Shown: positions 48,955-57,539, counted from the stretch's first letter. The stretch is DNA of 64,000 bases from Actinoplanes sp. M2I2 (GCF_023544445.1 NZ_JALPVJ010000017.1:1-64000); one strand, 5' to 3'. Notes: a model not told the origin generated them from the sequence alone. Made by a program: numbers and translations.

Positions 48955-50013
48955 TCAGCCGACCGGCACCCGCCGGCCGCGCAGGACAACCGCCCGCGGG
49001 CGGTCCAGCTGGGAGAGGTCGGCTCGCGGATCGGCGTCGAAGACCACGGCGTCGGCCGGGGCGCCGTCGGCCAGGCCCGGAAGACCGAGGTACGACCGAG
49101 CGGTCCAGGACGCGGCGGCCAGCGCCTCGTGGGCCGGCACCCCGGCCGTCACGAGCGCCCGGATCTCGTCGCCGATCCGCCCGTGCGGCCGCGAGTCCGT
49201 GCCGGCCAGCACGGTCACGCCCGCTTCGACGGCGGCGGCGGTCAGCCGGCCGTGGGCTTCGGCCCCGGACACGTACCAGTCCTTGGCCGGGCTGTCCGGT
49301 CCGGCCCGGTGCCGGGCCAGCGACGAGGTGATCCCCGACAGGGTCGGCGTCAGGGCCGTCCCCTGCTCGGCCATCCGGGCCAGCAGGGCCGGGTCCAGGC
49401 ACATGCCGTGCTCGATCGAGTCGACACCGGCCTCGACCGCGACCGCGCCGCCCTCGGCGTGCTGGGAGTGCACCGCGAGCCGTCCACCCACCTCGTGGAC
49501 GCGGGCCACGGCCTCCCGGAGAATCGCCACCGGCACCACGTCGTCGCCGAACCGCCAGTCGATCACGATCTTCGCCCAGCCCGTCCGCGCGGCCTGGGCG
49601 GCGGCGATCGCGGGCAGCTCGGCCCGGTCGGGACGCCGCCCCCAGCCCTCGAAGAACTGGCCGGGCTGGGCGATCCACTCGCCGGCGTGCTGGGCCCGCG
49701 GGGTCGCGTCGTCCCGGCCGAACCACTCGGGCGGCTCGCCGGCCAGTCCGGGCGCCCGGATCAGCGTCACCCCGGCCGCCACGTGCGCCCGCAGATCGTC
49801 CCGGAGGATCTCGTCGTCCAGCGGGGCGCCGAGCTCTTCGGCCCCCGGGTGGGTGTGCGCGTCGACGAGACCGGGGAGCAACCAGCCCTCGGCGACCAGC
49901 TCGGCGCCGGGCACCGGGTCGGTGGTCCAGCGGTCGCCGTCGGCGTACAGATCGACGAACTCGCCGTCGGGCAGGGCGTAGCCGCGGATTCTCGATACGG
50001 GCAATGTGGCCAC
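48955..50013 (-). CDS. amidohydrolase family protein
   Basis: A metal-dependent amidohydrolase of about 352 residues. VDAHTHPG gives the first two metal His (53, 55), Lys148 in GWAKIVIDW can be the bridging carboxylated Lys, His182 and His202 follow (LAVHSQH, SIEHGM) and Asp is in LAGTDSRPHG. The closest class is imidazolonepropionase/prolidase-like amidohydrolases; substrate unknown. GTG 50013 is used; the true start may differ by a few codons. Upstream in-frame sequence overlaps the CsbD gene and is not part of it. Confidence 0.88.
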   Translation of the reverse strand: MATLPVSRIRGYALPDGEFVDLYADGDRWTTDPVPGAELVAEGWLLPGLVDAHTHPGAEELGAPLDDEILRDDLRAHVAAGVTLIRAPGLAGEPPEWFGRDDATPRAQHAGEWIAQPGQFFEGWGRRPDRAELPAIAAAQAARTGWAKIVIDWRFGDDVVPVAILREAVARVHEVGGRLAVHSQHAEGGAVAVEAGVDSIEHGMCLDPALLARMAEQGTALTPTLSGITSSLARHRAGPDSPAKDWYVSGAEAHGRLTAAAVEAGVTVLAGTDSRPHGRIGDEIRALVTAGVPAHEALAAASWTARSYLGLPGLADGAPADAVVFDADPRADLSQLDRPRAVVLRGRRVPVG

Positions 50014-50077
50014 CTCGGGTTGGCGAGCCCCGCTCAGGGTAGGGACTCGGTCGTAGACATCCGACGAGGAGGACATC

Positions 50078-50251
50078 ATGGCGTTCGATGACAAGGTGGA
50101 CAACAAGTCCGAAGAGCTCGGCGGCAAGGTCAAGGAGGGCGTCGGCAAGGCGACCGACGACGAGAGCCTCGAGGCCGAGGGCAAGACCGACCAGTCGAAG
50201 TCCAAGCTCAAGCAGGGCGTCGAGAACGTCAAGGACGCCTTCAAGTCCTGA
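50078..50251 (+). CDS. CsbD family general stress protein
   Basis: A 57-residue hydrophilic protein, MAFDDKVDNKSEELGGKVKE continuing with alternating Lys/Asp/Glu to a final AFKS. This matches the CsbD family of small, soluble stress proteins (sigma-B-dependent in Bacillus) with no known biochemical role. A very strong ribosome site GAGGAGGA ends five bases before ATG 50078. It stands alone and divergent from the amidohydrolase. Confidence 0.92.
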   Translation: MAFDDKVDNKSEELGGKVKEGVGKATDDESLEAEGKTDQSKSKLKQGVENVKDAFKS

Positions 50252-50346
50252 TCTGTACCGCTCTTGTTCGGTACGGCTTGATCAGTGCCGCCGCGGAGGC
50301 CGCCGTCGGGCTGTCTCCGCGGCGAAGGACGTAGGGCGGGCCGGCC

Positions 50347-51177
50347 TCAGGCGTCGGTCGAGTAGGCCAGGTCGCGCCCGGCTTCGAGCGCGGCCAGGCG
50401 GTCGCGCAGGGCCGCGGTCACCAGCTCGTACGCGTCCGAGCCGAGCGTCAGGCGCAGGGGCGCCTCGGGCCGGTCGGCGCTGGCGATGATGGCCGCCGCG
50501 ATTTTCGCCGGGTCGCCCGGAGCGGGCAGCGGCGGGATTTCCCCGGTGAGCATGCGCCGCAACTGTCCGGACGGGCCGTCGGCGTACTCGGGCATCGCGT
50601 TGCCGAGGACCGCGCTGCCGCCGCCGAAGTTGGTGCGCGAGACACCCGGTTCGACGATCGTCACGCCGATGCCGAACGGCGCCAGCTCGGCCGCCGACGA
50701 CTCCCAGAAGCCTTCGACACCCCACTTGGTGGCGTGGTAGAGGCTCATGGCCGGGAAGGCGAACTGGCCGCCGGCGCTGGCGATCTGGAAATACCGCCCG
50801 CCGCCCTGCCGCCGCAGATGCGGCGTGGTGGCCCGGGCCAGCTGGATCGACGCCGTGAGGTTGGTCGCGATCTGCTGGTCGATCTGCTCGTCGCTGAGCT
50901 CCTCGGGCGCCCCGAAGAGGCCGTAGCCGGCGTTGGAGACGACGACGTCGATCCGGTCCAGGTCGGCGAAGGCGCGGTCCACGACCGTCCGCAGCTCGGC
51001 GGTGTCGGTGACGTCGAGCCGGGCGCGCCAGAGCCGGTCACCGTGGCGGACGGCGAGGTCGTCGAGAGCCTCGGGCCGGCGGGCGGTGGCGGCGACGCGG
51101 TCACCCCGGTCGAGCAGCTGCTCGGTCAGTCGGCGGCCGAATCCGGAAGTCGTGCCGGTGATGAACCAGGTGCGCAT
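50347..51177 (-). CDS. SDR family oxidoreductase
   Basis: A 276-residue short-chain dehydrogenase. TGTTSGFG at residues 8-15 binds the cofactor, SNAGYGLFG follows, and the catalytic set lies in QIASAGGQFAFPAMSLYHATKWG (Ser, Tyr, Lys). The C-terminal part belongs to the longer retinol-dehydrogenase-like or YusZ-type branch. ATG 51177 follows GAGGAG. It is divergent from the TetR gene; matching CGTACGTAAC/GTTACGTACG elements lie next to each start codon. Confidence 0.92.
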   Translation of the reverse strand: MRTWFITGTTSGFGRRLTEQLLDRGDRVAATARRPEALDDLAVRHGDRLWRARLDVTDTAELRTVVDRAFADLDRIDVVVSNAGYGLFGAPEELSDEQIDQQIATNLTASIQLARATTPHLRRQGGGRYFQIASAGGQFAFPAMSLYHATKWGVEGFWESSAAELAPFGIGVTIVEPGVSRTNFGGGSAVLGNAMPEYADGPSGQLRRMLTGEIPPLPAPGDPAKIAAAIIASADRPEAPLRLTLGSDAYELVTAALRDRLAALEAGRDLAYSTDA

Positions 51178-51191
51178 ATCCGTGCTCCTCA

Positions 51192-51264
51192 CGTACGTAA
51201 CTAACTGGATACATTCAAACCTTGGCACGGGGCGGCGAGGTAAGCAACTGGATGGTTACGTACG
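51192..51264. promoter_or_regulatory. TetR operators, CGTACGTAAC and inverted copy
   Basis: CGTACGTAAC (51192-51201) and its reverse complement GTTACGTACG (51255-51264) border the divergent SDR and TetR genes; each is followed on the inner side by TAACTGGATA or CAACTGGATG. The TetR start codon comes directly after the second element, so that mRNA may lack a leader. Confidence 0.65.
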
Positions 51265-51846
51265 ATGGGTCACATGCCACCGGATGCGACCGACACCAAA
51301 CGACGGCTCCTGCGGGCGGCGGTCGACGAATTCGCGCGATCGGGGCTGGCCGGCGCCCGGGTGGACCGCATAGCCGAGGCCGCGTCGGCCAACAAGCGCT
51401 CCATCTACATGCACTTCGGCACCAAGGAAGAGCTCTTCGACATGGTCGTCGGGCAGAGCCTCCTCGAGCTCGCCGAGGCGGTGCCGTTCGACGCCGCCCG
51501 GCTGCCCCGGTACGCCGGCGAGCTTTTCAGCCGGCTCGAGGAGCGTCCGCACGTGCGCCGCCTTGCGCTGTGGGCGGCGCTGGAACGGCCCCAGCCCATC
51601 GACGTGGAGGTCGAGGCCTATCGCGCCAAGATCGACGCCCTGGAAGAGGCCCAGGCTGCCGGTCGCGTCACCGCGGACATCCCCGCGGTGCAGCTGATGG
51701 CCATGGTGCTCGCGATCGTGACCAGCTGGGACACCGCCTCCTGGTCGCTGAAGTCGCTCCGGCCCGCGGCCGAGCCGGACCGCCGGGCCGCCGTCGAGGC
51801 GGCGGTGGCCGGGTTCACCCGGCCGCGGACCGGCCCTTCGATCTGA
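51265..51846 (+). CDS. TetR/AcrR family transcriptional regulator
   Basis: A 193-residue TetR protein. The helix-turn-helix occupies residues 10-55 (DRIAEAASANKRSIYMHFGTKEELF). The C-terminal domain matches the TetR_C family of AcrR-like repressors. ATG 51265 abuts the operator; ATG 51274 is an alternative. It probably represses the divergent SDR gene, responding to the substrate of that enzyme. Confidence 0.92.
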   Translation: MGHMPPDATDTKRRLLRAAVDEFARSGLAGARVDRIAEAASANKRSIYMHFGTKEELFDMVVGQSLLELAEAVPFDAARLPRYAGELFSRLEERPHVRRLALWAALERPQPIDVEVEAYRAKIDALEEAQAAGRVTADIPAVQLMAMVLAIVTSWDTASWSLKSLRPAAEPDRRAAVEAAVAGFTRPRTGPSI

Positions 51847-51912
51847 CGATTCTCCTCATCCCCGGTGGTTCCCGGCCGACCTTCGCAGTCGAGAGCTACT
51901 GAGGGAGGTCCG

Positions 51913-54186
51913 GTGAAGGCCCTGCGGCGGGATCCGATCCTGATGGCGTTGATCGCGGTGACGCTCACCGCGTTCGCGCTCTTCGCGCTGTCCGAGGGTG
52001 ACCGGGTCCGGCAGGCGCAGGTCTTCTGGTGCGCGCAGGTGCCGATGGACGCGGCCCTGGCCTACGGGGCGTGGAAGCTGCGGTCGCTGGTGCCGCACTA
52101 CCGCCGTTTCTGGACGGCGATCGCCTTCGCCGGCTCCTCGTTCACCCTGGGCGACGGTTTCCAGGCGGTGCACAACCTGCTCTCGCCGGCCACGGCCTCG
52201 ACCGCCGGCGGCGCCGTGCAGTCCTCGTTCTTCATCGTCGGGATGTCCAGCAACGTCCTGGCCTGCCTGTTGTTCCCGCACGGGCTGCGCTCGGCCCGCG
52301 AGAGACTGGTCTTCTGGCTCGACGCGACGACCGTTCTGGTCGGCGGCGGCGTGATGGCCTGGTGCTTCGCGGTCTACCCGGTCACCGCGCCGGTCGACCG
52401 GGTCACCGCCAGCATCACCGCCGCCCTGGTCGTGGTCGGGGCGTTCGCGGCCACCAAGGCGGCGCTCGTGCCCCGGCCGCCGATGGCCCGGATCGCCGCC
52501 TGGCCGATGGTCGCCGCGCCGGTCGTCCAGGGGCTGGCCGCGTTCCTGCCCGGCCCGTTCCAGCACCAGGACCGGTCCTACGTCTTCATGGTCCTGTTGC
52601 TGCCGTCGCTGCTCATCGCGGTCGGGCCGCGCATCCAGGAGTTCGTGGTCCGGGCCGACGGCCCGGTGGGCCCGGCCCTGCGCAAGCCCTACAGCCTCCT
52701 GCCGTACGGAATGATCGCGGTCACCTTCGCCGTGTTCCTGCTGGTCCTGCCGGACGACGTGTCGACCCGGTTCTGGGGAGCGACCGCGGGCGTCGTCGTC
52801 ATCACCGCGCTGGTCGCCGCGCGGCAGCTGATCGCCTTCCAGGACAACGTGCGGCTGATCCGGCGGCTCGACGTCGCGCTGGAGCACCTCACCGACCAGG
52901 AGGTGCTGCTGCGGGAACAGGCCTCGACCGACGGGCTCACCGGGCTGGCCAACCGCTCGCGCTTCAGCGACGAGCTCAAGCTGCGCCTGGACGACGGCGA
53001 GGAGCCGGCCGTCCTGCTCATCGACCTGGACGACTTCAAGACGGTCAACGACACGATGGGGCACGCCGCCGGCGACGCGCTGCTGGTCGAGGTGGCCGGG
53101 CGGTTGCGCGGGACGGTCCGGGCCGACGATCTCGTCGCCCGGCTCGGCGGCGACGAGTTCACCATCCTGCTGCCGCACACCGGGCCCGAGGACGCGCGCC
53201 GGATCGCCGACGACCTGCAGAACCGGCTCGAGGGTTCCACCCGGGCCAGCATCGGCGTGGCCTGGGCCCGGCCCGGCGACGAGCCGGCCACCCTGCTGAG
53301 CCACGCCGACATCGCGATGTACGAGGCCAAGCGGCGCGGCAAGGGCACCTCGGTGTGCTTCAGCGACGAGATGGGCGCCCGGACGGCGGCCGAGGCCGAG
53401 ATCGTCCGGGACCTCGGCGGCGCCGTCGCGGCGGGCGAGTTCACGCTGGTCTACCAGCCCATCGTGGCCCTCGATGACCTGCGGATGACCGGCGTCGAGG
53501 CGCTGATCCGGTGGAACCACCCTACCCGCGGCCTCGTCTCGCCGGTCGAGTTCATCCCGCTGGCCGAACGCTCCGGGCACATCGTGGCGATCGGCGCGTG
53601 GGCGCTGCGCGAGGCGAGCCGGCAGGCCGCCCGGTGGCGGGCCGACTTCCCGGGCGCCCGCGATCTGACCATCGGGGTGAACGTGGCCGGTCGCCAGTTG
53701 CGCAGCCCGGGCTTCGTCGACGAGGTCGCCGCGGTGCTGCGCGACACCGGCCTGCCCGCCGGCTCGCTCAGCATCGAGGTGACCGAGACCGCCGTGCTCG
53801 ACGACGAGGACTCGGCCGCCGCGCTGCTGGGGCTGCGCGGTCTCGGCCTGCGGCTGGCGCTGGACGACTTCGGCACCGCCGCGTCCTCGCTGGGTCTGCT
53901 GCTGACCGTCCCGGTGACCACCCTCAAGCTGGACCGCTCGTTCGTCGAGTCGATCACCACGGTGGGGCGGCAGGCGGCCGTCGCGACCGCCGTGAGCCAG
54001 ATGGCGACCGCCCTCGACTTCTCGTCCGTCGCCGAGGGCATCGAGACCGACGAGCAGCGCGAGCTGATCCGGGCTCTCGGTTACCAGTACGGCCAGGGCT
54101 ACCTCTTCGGCCGGCCGCTGCCCCCGCACGAGGTCGCCGCCCGCTGGGCCACCGCCGGCGACGTGCTGGTCCACAAGGGGCCCTGA
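51913..54186 (+). CDS. membrane GGDEF-EAL protein
   Basis: A 757-residue bifunctional c-di-GMP protein from GTG 51913 behind GGGAGG. The N-terminal 310 residues are eight to nine helices of the same module found in the proteins at 21310 and 22938. GGDEF is intact at 412-416 and the RADD inhibitory site is present. The EAL domain has EAL (529-531) and all metal and catalytic residues (GVNVAGRQL, SIEVTET, LDDFGTA, LKLDRSF, AEGIETDEQ, QGYLFGRP). A product-inhibited cyclase and an active phosphodiesterase are both expected. The stop starts a 7-bp TGA repeat. Confidence 0.94.
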   Translation: MKALRRDPILMALIAVTLTAFALFALSEGDRVRQAQVFWCAQVPMDAALAYGAWKLRSLVPHYRRFWTAIAFAGSSFTLGDGFQAVHNLLSPATASTAGGAVQSSFFIVGMSSNVLACLLFPHGLRSARERLVFWLDATTVLVGGGVMAWCFAVYPVTAPVDRVTASITAALVVVGAFAATKAALVPRPPMARIAAWPMVAAPVVQGLAAFLPGPFQHQDRSYVFMVLLLPSLLIAVGPRIQEFVVRADGPVGPALRKPYSLLPYGMIAVTFAVFLLVLPDDVSTRFWGATAGVVVITALVAARQLIAFQDNVRLIRRLDVALEHLTDQEVLLREQASTDGLTGLANRSRFSDELKLRLDDGEEPAVLLIDLDDFKTVNDTMGHAAGDALLVEVAGRLRGTVRADDLVARLGGDEFTILLPHTGPEDARRIADDLQNRLEGSTRASIGVAWARPGDEPATLLSHADIAMYEAKRRGKGTSVCFSDEMGARTAAEAEIVRDLGGAVAAGEFTLVYQPIVALDDLRMTGVEALIRWNHPTRGLVSPVEFIPLAERSGHIVAIGAWALREASRQAARWRADFPGARDLTIGVNVAGRQLRSPGFVDEVAAVLRDTGLPAGSLSIEVTETAVLDDEDSAAALLGLRGLGLRLALDDFGTAASSLGLLLTVPVTTLKLDRSFVESITTVGRQAAVATAVSQMATALDFSSVAEGIETDEQRELIRALGYQYGQGYLFGRPLPPHEVAARWATAGDVLVHKGP

Positions 54187-54204
54187 GTCCTGAGCCCTGA
54201 GCCT
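54181..54204. repeat. 7-bp tandem repeats with stop codon in three frames
   Basis: CCTGAGT, CCTGAGC, CCTGAGC: TGA occurs at 54184 (the real stop of the GGDEF-EAL gene), 54191 and 54198. A 7-bp period puts one in each frame. Confidence 0.75.
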
Positions 54205-54220
54205 TCAGCCGGCGTTCAGG
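54204..54220 (+). promoter_or_regulatory. direct repeat TTCAG-N6-TTCAG, response-regulator box
   Basis: TTCAG at 54204 and TTCAGG at 54215, 11 bp apart, 23 bp before the response regulator start. OmpR-family regulators bind such direct repeats. The same element occurs three times in front of the PepSY gene at 56227-56254. Confidence 0.6.
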
Positions 54221-54242
54221 CCGGGTGCGCGAGGATGGGGCC

Positions 54243-54920
54243 ATGCGCGTACTGGTCGTCGACGACGAGCAGCGGCTCGCCCGGTCCCTGCGTCTCGGGC
54301 TCCAGGCCGAGGGCTTCGCCGTCGACGTGGCCCACAACGGCGTCGACGGGTTGTGGCTGGCCCGCGAGAACCGGTACGACGCGATCGTGCTCGACCTGAT
54401 GCTGCCCGGGCTCAACGGCTACCAGGTCTGCGCGACGCTGCGCGCCGAACGGGACTGGACACCGATCCTCATGCTGACCGCCAAGGACGGCGAGTGGGAT
54501 CAGGTCGAGGGGCTCGACACCGGCGCCGACGACTACCTGACCAAGCCGTGCTCGTTCCCGGTGCTGGTGGCCCGGCTGCGGGCGGTGAGCCGGCGCGGCG
54601 CCCGCGAACGCCCGACCGAGCTGGTGGTGGACGACCTGCGGCTGGACCCGGCGGCGCGGCGGGTCTGGCGGGGCGACGCCGAGGTCGGGCTGACCACCCG
54701 CGAGTTCTCGCTGCTGGCCTTCCTGGCCCGGCACCCCGGCGACGTGCTCTCCAAGCGGCAGATCCTGGACGCGGTCTGGGACAACGACTTCGACGGCGAC
54801 CCGAACATCGTCGAGGTGTACATCCGCCACCTCCGCAACAAGGTCGACCGCCCGTACGGCCGGGACGCGATCCAGACGGTGCGCGGCGCCGGCTACCGGC
54901 TGGCCGCCGACGGTGGCTGA
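54243..54920 (+). CDS. OmpR family response regulator
   Basis: A 225-residue regulator. The receiver domain has Asp8/Asp9, the phosphorylation site Asp51 (IVLDLMLPG), and Lys101 (YLTKP). The C-terminal winged helix (residues 130-222) has LTTREFSLLAFLARHPGDVL and GAGYRL. It overlaps the kinase gene by 8 bp and should act on the PepSY gene and on itself through TTCAG repeats. ATG 54243 is chosen over an ATG six codons earlier. Confidence 0.95.
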   Translation: MRVLVVDDEQRLARSLRLGLQAEGFAVDVAHNGVDGLWLARENRYDAIVLDLMLPGLNGYQVCATLRAERDWTPILMLTAKDGEWDQVEGLDTGADDYLTKPCSFPVLVARLRAVSRRGARERPTELVVDDLRLDPAARRVWRGDAEVGLTTREFSLLAFLARHPGDVLSKRQILDAVWDNDFDGDPNIVEVYIRHLRNKVDRPYGRDAIQTVRGAGYRLAADGG

Positions 54921-56217
54921 CGTCCGGCTGCGGACGGCGGCGGCGGCGGTCCTGGTCGTCGCGGTCGCCCTGCTCGCCGCGGCCGTCGCCCTCGTGGCCC
55001 TGGTCCGCGGGTCCCTGCGCGAGGGCCTGGAGGCGACCGCCGACCAGCGCGCCGCCGCCCTGCTGAGCCAGGCCCGGTCGACCGGCCTGCCCGCCCCCGA
55101 GCCGGCCGGGGACGACGACGACCTCGACCGCGACCTCGATGACGTGCTGTGGCAGGTGACCGCGGCCGACGGCGCCGTGACCCGGTCGGCCGTGCCGCTG
55201 CCGGCCGAATCGTCCGGCCGGGTGAGTCTGCCCGGCGGTGACCACCCCTATCTCGTGGTCACCGACGACGAGGGTGGCTACCGCGTCTCGGTCGCCGTCT
55301 CCCTGGAGGACGTCGACGAATCCACGGCCGCGCTGACCACCCCTCTCGCGATCGGCCTGCCGCTGCTCGTCCTGCTGGTCGGCGGCACCACCTGGGTGGT
55401 GGTCTCGCGGGCGCTGGCCCCGGTCGAACGCATCCGGCGCGGGGTGGAGGAGATCACCGGGGACCAGCTCGACCGCCGGGTGCCCGAGCCGGCCACCGGC
55501 GACGAGATCGGCCGGCTGGCCCGGACCATGAACCAGATGCTGGCCCGGCTGCAGGACTCCCGTGACCGGCAGCGCGAGTTCGTGGCCGACGCGTCGCACG
55601 AGCTGCGGTCGCCGGTCGCCAGCATCCGGCAGGTGGCCGAGGTCGCCCAGGCCCATCCGGCCGCCCTGCCCGACGGGGAGCTCGCCGAGACCGTGCTGGC
55701 CGAGTCGGCCCGCCTGCAGCGGCTCGTCGATCAGCTGCTGGTGCTCACCCGGGCCGACGACGGCGGGGCCGTGCGGGCCGACGACATCGACCTGGACGAC
55801 CTGGTGCTGGCCGAGGCCCGGCGGGTCGGCCGGGGCGGTCTGGCCGTCGACACCACGGGCGTCGGCGCCGGGCGCGTTCGCGGCGACGCCTCCGCGCTCG
55901 GCCAGGTGATCCGCAACCTCGCCGACAACGCGGCCCGGCACGCGGTCGCCGCCCTGGCCGTCGGGGTGCGGGAGAGCGGTGACACGGTCGAGCTCACCGT
56001 CGACGACGACGGTCCCGGCATCCCGGCCGACCAGCGCGAGCGCGTCTTCCAGCGGTTCGTGCGGCTGGACGAGGCCCGCGCCCGTGACGCCGGTGGCAGC
56101 GGGCTCGGCCTGGCCATCGTCAAGGAGATCGTCGGCGCCCACGGCGGCACCGTCGCCGTCTCACCCTCGGCGCTGGGTGGCGCCCGTTTCACCGTACGGC
56201 TGCCCCGCTCCCGCTGA
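54913..56217 (+). CDS. two-component sensor histidine kinase
   Basis: A 434-residue kinase. Two transmembrane helices (10-31 and 144-165) flank an acidic extracytoplasmic sensor containing AGDDDDLDRDLDD, a possible cation-binding stretch. HAMP covers 166-220, the phospho-acceptor His229 lies in ASHELRSPVAS, and the ATPase domain has N (NLADNAARHA), G1 (DDDGPGIP) and G2 (GGSGLGLAIV). GTG 54913 overlaps the regulator stop. Together with the PepSY protein downstream this resembles envelope or metal-stress systems. Confidence 0.95.
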   Translation: MADVRLRTAAAAVLVVAVALLAAAVALVALVRGSLREGLEATADQRAAALLSQARSTGLPAPEPAGDDDDLDRDLDDVLWQVTAADGAVTRSAVPLPAESSGRVSLPGGDHPYLVVTDDEGGYRVSVAVSLEDVDESTAALTTPLAIGLPLLVLLVGGTTWVVVSRALAPVERIRRGVEEITGDQLDRRVPEPATGDEIGRLARTMNQMLARLQDSRDRQREFVADASHELRSPVASIRQVAEVAQAHPAALPDGELAETVLAESARLQRLVDQLLVLTRADDGGAVRADDIDLDDLVLAEARRVGRGGLAVDTTGVGAGRVRGDASALGQVIRNLADNAARHAVAALAVGVRESGDTVELTVDDDGPGIPADQRERVFQRFVRLDEARARDAGGSGLGLAIVKEIVGAHGGTVAVSPSALGGARFTVRLPRSR

Positions 56218-56226
56218 TCCCGCCGC

Positions 56227-56254
56227 TCAGGATTCCGTTCAGGTCAGATTCAGG
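56227..56254 (+). promoter_or_regulatory. triple TTCAGG direct repeats before the PepSY gene
   Basis: TCAGG (56227), TTCAGG (56238) and TTCAGG (56249) are spaced at about 11 bp, one helical turn. Their match to the repeats upstream of the response regulator implies a shared binding protein, most simply that regulator. Confidence 0.65.
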
Positions 56255-56277
56255 GGCCTCCCGGCATGCTCGCTCCC

Positions 56278-56808
56278 ATGAACATCTCCCAGCTGCGCAG
56301 CAAGCGCGTCATCGTCACCACCGCGGCCCTGGCCGCCCTCGCCGTCGGCGGGGGAGTCTGGGCCACCGCCGCGAACGCCGACCCCGAGGTCCAGGGCGGC
56401 GACCGTGACCGGGTGGGCGCCGCCGCGGTCCAGGCCGTCGGGGGCGGCACCGTGCTCGACGTGGAGACCGGCGACGACCGGGGCGAGGCCTACGAGGTCG
56501 AGGTCCGCAAGCCGGACGGCAGCGAGGTCGACGTCCTCCTGGACAAGGACCTCAAGGTGCTCGCTCAGCAGGCCGAGACGCCCGACGCAGCCGCGGGCAC
56601 CGGCGACCGCCCGGTGAGCGACGCCGACCGGGCCGCGGCCGAGAAGGCGGCCCTCGGCGCGATCGCCGGCGGCACCGTCCTGGACGTCGAGGCGAGCGAC
56701 GACCAGGATGTCGCCTACGACGTCGAGGTCCGGGCGGCCGACAACACCGAGTGGGACGTCGAGCTCGACGCGGCCTTCAAGGTGCTGACCAAGAACGCGG
56801 ACGACTGA
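56278..56808 (+). CDS. exported double-PepSY protein
   Basis: A 176-residue protein. The N-terminus is a signal peptide or anchor (residues 10-37, VIVTTAALAALAVGGG to AANA). Two PepSY domains follow: 50-95 (VGGGTVLDVETGDDRGEAYE) and 125-172 (IAGGTVLDVEASDDQDVAYD), clearly duplicated copies. PepSY proteins inhibit peptidases or sense envelope conditions, and often accompany OmpR-type two-component systems as effector or feedback sensor. ATG 56278 is used; an ATG four codons upstream is possible. Confidence 0.9.
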   Translation: MNISQLRSKRVIVTTAALAALAVGGGVWATAANADPEVQGGDRDRVGAAAVQAVGGGTVLDVETGDDRGEAYEVEVRKPDGSEVDVLLDKDLKVLAQQAETPDAAAGTGDRPVSDADRAAAEKAALGAIAGGTVLDVEASDDQDVAYDVEVRAADNTEWDVELDAAFKVLTKNADD

Positions 56809-56822
56809 TCCGGCCCACCGTC

Positions 56823-56876
56823 CTCGCGAGACCGGGCGGGCAACCGACGGCGCGCCTTCCCGCCCGGTCTCGCGAG
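56823..56876. terminator. 18-bp perfect inverted repeat between PepSY and lexA
   Basis: CTCGCGAGACCGGGCGGG (56823-56840) and its exact reverse complement (56859-56876) with an 18-nt loop. It begins 14 bp after the PepSY stop and ends 18 bp before the LexA start. It can terminate the upstream transcript, but its position also covers the only room for a lexA promoter. Confidence 0.65.
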
Positions 56877-56894
56877 AACTGGCAGGATCCTGGA

Positions 56895-57539
56895 GTGCTG
56901 ACCGATGAGGACTACTACGACACGTCGCGGCTGACCGGGCGGCAGCGCCAGATCCTCACCGTCATCCAGACCTGGGCACAGCGCCACGGCTACTCGCCGT
57001 CGACGCGGGAGCTCGCGGACGCGCTCGGGCTGGCCTCGACCTCGTCGGTCGGCCGGCACCTGCGCGCGCTCGAGGAGCTGGGTTTCCTGCGCCGCGGCCG
57101 GGCGACCAGGCCCGTCGACGTACGGATGTTCCTGCTCCCGGAGCAGCGGCAGCGCGCCGAGCCGGCCACCGTGGGCGTGCCGGTCCTCGGCGACATCGCC
57201 GCCGGCACACCCATCCTGGCCGAGCAGAACTCCGACGAGACGCTCGCGTTGCCCCGCGACCTGGTCGGGCGGGGCAGCCTGTTCGGGCTGCGCGTCCGCG
57301 GCGACTCGATGATCGACGCGGCGATCTGCGACGGTGACATCGTCGTGGTGAAGCAGCAGCCCGAGGCCTACAACGGCGACATCGTGGCCGCCATGATCGA
57401 CGACGAGGCGACCGTGAAGGTCTACCGCCGCCGGGGCGGCCACGTTGTCCTCCAGCCGCGCAACCCCGCCTACGACGAGATCGACGGCGACCGGGCCGTG
57501 GTGCTGGGCAAGGTCGTCTCCGTCCTGCGCCGCACCTGA
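56895..57539 (+). CDS. lexA: LexA family SOS repressor
   Basis: A 214-residue LexA-type repressor from GTG 56895. The N-terminal winged helix reads GYSPSTRELADALGLASTSS with SVGRHLRALEELG. The autocleavage bond is Ala103-Gly104 (DIAAGTP), and the Ser138 (RGDSMID) and Lys175 (EATVKVYRR) catalytic dyad is intact. It should repress DNA-repair genes until RecA-stimulated self-cleavage. No CGAACN4GTTCG box is visible just upstream, so it may be a second, non-autoregulated LexA. It lies alone after the PepSY gene. Confidence 0.92.
   Translation: MLTDEDYYDTSRLTGRQRQILTVIQTWAQRHGYSPSTRELADALGLASTSSVGRHLRALEELGFLRRGRATRPVDVRMFLLPEQRQRAEPATVGVPVLGDIAAGTPILAEQNSDETLALPRDLVGRGSLFGLRVRGDSMIDAAICDGDIVVVKQQPEAYNGDIVAAMIDDEATVKVYRRRGGHVVLQPRNPAYDEIDGDRAVVLGKVVSVLRRT

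Noticed and set aside
51856..54174. 772-codon minus-strand open frame
   Set aside because: Exact antisense of the GGDEF-EAL gene at 51913, low-complexity and without any ribosome site or domain.
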